A stretch of DNA of 64,000 nucleotides from Paenarthrobacter sp. A20. GTDB lineage: Bacteria > Actinomycetota > Actinomycetes > Actinomycetales > Micrococcaceae. The translations under genes and the position numbers were made by a program. This document shows, piece by piece, positions 60,712 to 64,000 of the stretch. The stretch spans positions 2,046,001 to 2,110,000 of the forward strand of contig NZ_JALJWH010000001.1 of NCBI RefSeq assembly GCF_024168825.1. Direction: 5' to 3'. Each line of letters begins with the position of its first letter. Position 1 is the first letter of the stretch. The notes below the pieces were generated by a model that saw only the letters and a list, made by a program, of their open reading frames with translations, was not told the origin of the DNA and searched no databases.

Positions 60712-61503
60712 CTACTGTACTCCACCGGGACGAGCCTGGGTAGGGTTCCGGCAGACATCTACGAAGGATGTGAAAGGCAGCAACCGATCAGAGTCGGGAA
60801 GCTGGGACGCCTCGGGGTGCCACTGCACTGAGGCCACCCACCGTGAGGGGTCTTCCAGGGCCTCCACCGTACCGTCGTCGGCGACGGCCGTGACGACCAG
60901 GCCTTCGCCCACCCTTGCGACAGCTTGATGGTGCCCGGAAGCGATCTTGATGGTGCTCCCTTCGGGGGAACCATACAGTGATGCAGTTTTGGATCCGGCG
61001 GTGAGCAGCACATCGTGCCATGCCCATTCGCTGGCCGTGGTGTCGTGTGGATCCAAGCCGTTGTGGGTCACAGCAGTGGGTGCCATGTCCTGAATCAGCG
61101 TCCCACCATAAAGCACATTCAGCAGTTGGTGGCCGCGGCAGATGCCCAGCAGCGGAAGTCCGGCGTCGATGGTTGCGCGGGCAACATCCATGTCCAGATG
61201 GTCCTGCTCAGCGTTGACGTCGTACAGGGAGTCCTGCGGATCCTGGCCATAGAGGCGCGGATTGATGTCGCCGCCGCCCGGCAGCAGCACGCCGTCGAGC
61301 TCCTGCATTTCAGTGGCCAGCCTCCCGGCGCTGTCAGCCGACACCGGGGTCAGCAGCACGGGCCGCGCACCGGCCTCACGCAGCAGGTCCACGATGAAGG
61401 TGAACAGTCGGTTGGCCTCACCCACACGGGCGTCCGGAGCGTCCGAACTGCTGAGGCGAACCGGAACGCCGATACGCGGACGGGCAACTTCTGAACTCTT
61501 CAT
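60712..61503 (-). CDS. gamma-glutamyl-gamma-aminobutyrate hydrolase family protein (class-I GATase, peptidase C26)
   Basis: 263 residues. Catalytic triad positions: Cys122 in LLGICRGHQLLN, His229 and Glu231 in VQWHPEA. LLPGGGDINPRLYG is the PuuD-type oxyanion strand. PuuD-type enzymes cleave gamma-glutamyl-GABA in putrescine breakdown; other members act on other gamma-glutamyl compounds. No puu genes are near, so the specific substrate is unknown. Divergent from the LOG-family gene. Confidence 0.88.
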   Translation of the reverse strand: MKSSEVARPRIGVPVRLSSSDAPDARVGEANRLFTFIVDLLREAGARPVLLTPVSADSAGRLATEMQELDGVLLPGGGDINPRLYGQDPQDSLYDVNAEQDHLDMDVARATIDAGLPLLGICRGHQLLNVLYGGTLIQDMAPTAVTHNGLDPHDTTASEWAWHDVLLTAGSKTASLYGSPEGSTIKIASGHHQAVARVGEGLVVTAVADDGTVEALEDPSRWVASVQWHPEASQLPDSDRLLPFTSFVDVCRNPTQARPGGVQ

Positions 61504-61565
61504 CCTTCATGATGCACCGCTCAGCGGCCGGGTGCGCAAACGCCGGCGTCATGGCGCAGCGATAC

Positions 61566-61577
61566 TACGCTGAAGCC
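61566..61577 (+). promoter_or_regulatory. leaderless -10 element for the LOG-family gene
   Basis: TACGCT (61566-61571) is followed by 6 nt and the ATG at 61578. It helps to fix this start over upstream in-frame codons. Confidence 0.5.
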
Positions 61578-62729
61578 ATGAACCGCAGCGCACCCTTGAA
61601 CCCGAGTCCGCGAACTCTCGACATCCAAAGCGTTGTCCACTTCGAACGTCTGGTGAGTGCCGGTGCGGGGTCCATGAGTGGTTGGCACGCGCAGTCGCTG
61701 GACCTTCGAGGCCACGCCCGGGACCTCAAGGCCCTCAACCCCCAAGGGGCGATCTTCCTGGGATGCACGTTCGACGACGGCGTGGAAGAGAGCCTCCGAC
61801 GCCGCGGGGCACTCATCTTTCCCAAACTGCAGGGCGTTCCGTTCGACCCCTACCGGGGCAGCCTCTACAGCGCCGCGGAGCTCTACCAGGACATCTCCTC
61901 CACAGAATACGAAGCCACCCTCGACGCGCAGGTCTACCAATGGAGCATCCTTCCCGGACAGCGGGCGAGCCTCGACGCCACCCTTGCCGCGGCCCTTCAT
62001 GACCACGCGATCGGCGACGCCCTGGATGAGTTGCTGGATCATGGGGCGCTCGCCGGGAGCAAAATCGTGGGAGTCATGGGTGGACACGCCGCCCAGCGTG
62101 GCACCAGCGAATTCGCCGACGCCGCGAGGCTGGGCCGCCTGCTCGCCCAGGCCGGTTTCGCTGTCGCCACCGGAGGTGGACCCGGAGCCATGGAAGCGGC
62201 CAACCTGGGCGCCTACTTGAGTGGGCTGCCCGACGTCGACACAACAGCCGCGCTGGGAACCCTCGCCGAGGTACCGGGGTTCAGGCCCTCGGTGACGGCT
62301 TGGGCACGGCAAGCAGCCGTCGTCGTCGAACGTCATCCGGAAGGCACCCCGACGCTTGGAATACCCACGTGGTTCTACGGCCATGAGCCTCCGAACCTGT
62401 TTGCCACCCACATCGCCAAGTACTTCGCCAACGCCCTCCGGGAAGCCATCCTGTTGGAGCTTTGCAATGGTGGGACCATCTTCCTTCCGGGGGCCGCAGG
62501 AACGGTGCAGGAAATCTTCCAGGACGCCTGCGAAAACTACTACGGAGCGCCGGAGACCATCACTCCCATGGTGCTGGTGGGACGCGACCATTGGGAACGG
62601 ACACTCCCGGCATGGCCGATGTTGCAGGGCCTCGCCGCGGGGAAGCCCATGGAGCACAGGATCTTCCTGGTCGATAGCGTGGAGGAGGCACTCGCAGTAG
62701 TTTCCGGCCAAGGAGCACGGCGCGGCTAG
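61578..62729 (+). CDS. LOG-family (Rossmann-fold nucleotide-binding) protein
   Basis: 383 residues. The C-terminal half has the LOG/TIGR00725-like nucleotide-binding motifs ATGGGPGAMEAANLGA and PGAAGTVQEIFQD (PGG-x-GT-x-x-E variant with Ala). The N-terminal ~150 residues are an extension not seen in short LOG proteins (phosphoribohydrolases of ~190 residues). Similar long forms occur in actinobacteria; the activity is not proven. The stop overlaps the convergent metalloprotease stop (CTAG at 62726-62729). Confidence 0.8.
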   Translation: MNRSAPLNPSPRTLDIQSVVHFERLVSAGAGSMSGWHAQSLDLRGHARDLKALNPQGAIFLGCTFDDGVEESLRRRGALIFPKLQGVPFDPYRGSLYSAAELYQDISSTEYEATLDAQVYQWSILPGQRASLDATLAAALHDHAIGDALDELLDHGALAGSKIVGVMGGHAAQRGTSEFADAARLGRLLAQAGFAVATGGGPGAMEAANLGAYLSGLPDVDTTAALGTLAEVPGFRPSVTAWARQAAVVVERHPEGTPTLGIPTWFYGHEPPNLFATHIAKYFANALREAILLELCNGGTIFLPGAAGTVQEIFQDACENYYGAPETITPMVLVGRDHWERTLPAWPMLQGLAAGKPMEHRIFLVDSVEEALAVVSGQGARRG

Positions 62730-63616
62730 AAGTCCTTGCTGCACGGACCTTGGCCGAGTTGGGCCAGGCCCGTCCGGTCGCCGGCAGCGTATTGCCGGAC
62801 CCACGAAGCCTGGTCAAACATGAGCTGCCGGGGATCGTCCACGTGGTCCAGGCCCAGCAGGTGTCCCAGCTCATGCATGATCACCGCGATGCCGATCTCC
62901 TTGCCCTCGGAAGTGTCCACAATGCCTGCGAACTGGGGCGCGTCCAGGGACACGGTGCCTGTGACGTAGGCCTTATAGCCGTTGCTCAGGCCAATCGATG
63001 AGCTTCCGCCCAGACCCACAGTCTGGCCTGTCAGGCGCGGCACCTGCTCCGGAGTGGTCCAGGCGATCAGGACAGGAGCCCATCGGTCCCCGTACCTGGC
63101 CGGCTGGTATCCGGTCCTGTTGGTGGAAGGGACCTCGGAACTCGGACCGTCGTAGATGAACTTCAATCCAGTGGCCACGCTGGCTTGCCGGACGGCTTCT
63201 TCCACCAGGGGCTGCCAGGAAGGATCCGCCTGGTCGGCGTTCACCACGTAATGGATGGGCCTGCACGGCGAGTAGGCCAGAGGGGTTCCGTCTTCTTTGA
63301 CGGCAAGGAACTTGTAGGAGGTACTGGTCCGGTTTACTGGCGCCGGAGTTCCCAGCGGCGCGTCGGCTTCTTCCAGCCCGGGCAACGGGTCCTGGCGTTG
63401 TCCGAACGGTACTAAACCGGGGCGTGGAGCCTGGCTCTGCGTGGCGGATGATCCGTAGAGGAACCGCTGCAGGTCGCCGCTGAAATACGCGCCCGCGCAG
63501 ACAAGGCCGAGGACGCCGAACAGGAACAGGATGGCGGCGATGCTGCTGTGCTTGATCGGTGGACGCGGCGCTGGGGGATCGGGGTCCGGCCACTGGGGCG
63601 ACCCGTAAGGTTCCAT
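62726..63616 (-). CDS. membrane-anchored matrixin-type zinc metalloprotease
   Basis: 296 residues. Proline-rich N-terminus (1-20), one transmembrane anchor (about 25-45), linker, then a metzincin catalytic domain with HELGHLLGLDH (H248, E249, H252, H258) and a downstream Met-containing turn (QLMFDQ), as in matrixins. It is predicted to act outside the cell. AGGGGG lies 4-5 nt before the ATG at 63616. A truncated paralogue follows upstream on the same strand, so this is a tandem pair. Confidence 0.87.
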   Translation of the reverse strand: MEPYGSPQWPDPDPPAPRPPIKHSSIAAILFLFGVLGLVCAGAYFSGDLQRFLYGSSATQSQAPRPGLVPFGQRQDPLPGLEEADAPLGTPAPVNRTSTSYKFLAVKEDGTPLAYSPCRPIHYVVNADQADPSWQPLVEEAVRQASVATGLKFIYDGPSSEVPSTNRTGYQPARYGDRWAPVLIAWTTPEQVPRLTGQTVGLGGSSSIGLSNGYKAYVTGTVSLDAPQFAGIVDTSEGKEIGIAVIMHELGHLLGLDHVDDPRQLMFDQASWVRQYAAGDRTGLAQLGQGPCSKDF

Positions 63617-63726
63617 GGAACCCCCTGACGTGGAGGCCGCGGACGGGAGGTGGGGCGCCGCCGTCGGCCGTAGTCGCCAGCATAAGTCCGGACGCCACGG
63701 GAGTCCATGCCGGAAGTGGTCGGCTG

Positions 63727-64000
63727 CTAGATGTCCTTGCGGCAGGGCGCTGATGCCAGGAGGTGCAGGCCGTTCAGGTCGCCGGCCGCGAGGCCGTCCG
63801 GGGCACCGATTTCCGGGTACATGAGCTGGACCGGATCATCCACGTGGTCCAAGCCCATCACATGTCCCAGTTCGTGTTGCATGACCGCCAGGACGTAGTC
63901 GGCCCCTTCTGGGTTGGCCAGTAGTTCGGCTACCTGCGGAGTGTCCAACTCGAGGCTGCCGGTGATATAGCTTTTGGGTCCATTGTTGAGCGAGTACATG
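63727..64000 (-). CDS. second matrixin-type metalloprotease, cut by window end
   Basis: Only the C-terminal ~91 residues lie in the window (the frame is open to base 64000). They carry HELGHVMGLDHVDD and a Met-turn (QLMYPE), and end in RKDI like SKDF of the neighbour. The visible part aligns with the C-terminus of the preceding gene, so the two are paralogues. Confidence 0.85.
   Translation of the reverse strand, partial: MYSLNNGPKSYITGSLELDTPQVAELLANPEGADYVLAVMQHELGHVMGLDHVDDPVQLMYPEIGAPDGLAAGDLNGLHLLASAPCRKDI

Noticed and set aside
1..64000. CRISPR arrays, insertion sequences, prophage or plasmid genes
   Set aside because: No regular repeat-spacer pattern, transposase, integrase or phage structural gene was found.

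Overview
The window is high-GC DNA (GC-rich third codon positions, frequent GTG/TTG starts). Its gene content fits a soil actinobacterium of the Arthrobacter/Paenarthrobacter group (Micrococcaceae): a corynebacterial-type inositol cluster with a Cgl0159-family gene, DUF998 and DUF6314 proteins, a Septum_form-like lipoprotein and LAXTG-type sorting signals. Many genes appear to be transcribed as leaderless mRNAs from a -10 hexamer 6-7 nt before the start codon. I see no phage, IS element, CRISPR array or rRNA. The only RNA gene is a tRNA-Arg(CCU). The genus assignment is inference from gene content.

Layout. 1-6.1 kb: a 5'-truncated FdhF/YdeP-type molybdopterin oxidoreductase with fdhD, then a GH38 alpha-mannosidase. 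6.2-10.4 kb (minus): a cystine-type amino-acid ABC importer whose operon continues into two paralogous membrane-anchored proteins with a cysteine pair. 10.7-15.9 kb: a membrane protein and double-HTH regulator pair, divergent from an ABC-F ATPase preceded by a perfect 14-bp hairpin with a T-run, then an ABC exporter. 15.9-20.1 kb: NUDIX and DUF6314 genes directly behind tRNA-Arg, two tandem DUF998 membrane proteins, a small membrane protein and an inositol-monophosphatase-family enzyme.

20.2-30.1 kb is the most unusual region. It holds a secreted protein with a C-terminal membrane/Arg-rich tail, a 60-residue protein that is little more than an LAVTG sorting signal, a processive GT2 glycosyltransferase, a small membrane protein with an exosortase-like Cys/Asn-x-x-Arg/His pattern, a Septum_form-like lipoprotein and a large polytopic membrane protein. 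A regulatory block follows: one canonical histidine kinase/LuxR-type regulator pair and one apparently degenerate pair. I read 20-26 kb as a candidate surface-protein sorting and glycosylation locus.

30.1-36.3 kb: pcrA-type helicase, a small LAATG protein, a lipoprotein, and sucCD with a run of hairpins behind it. 36.4-57.6 kb: a large inositol catabolism region with iolC, a Cgl0159-family gene, iolD, iolA, iolE, iolG, iolH, an MFS transporter, then iolB and a GntR regulator on the other strand. Next come a sugar/inositol ABC importer and a LacI-controlled module with three more Gfo/Idh/MocA dehydrogenases and an isomerase. Seven copies of a 16-bp motif (consensus near nTWTGWCAGGACAWAY) lie in promoters of this region and are probably the operator of the GntR regulator; a perfect LacI-type palindrome precedes the second module.

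57.7-64 kb: a very large secreted PIG-L deacetylase with discoidin-like, chitobiase-C-like and FG-GAP-like repeats, a class-I glutamine-amidotransferase-like hydrolase, a LOG-family protein, and two tandem matrixin-type zinc metalloproteases, the second cut by the window edge.
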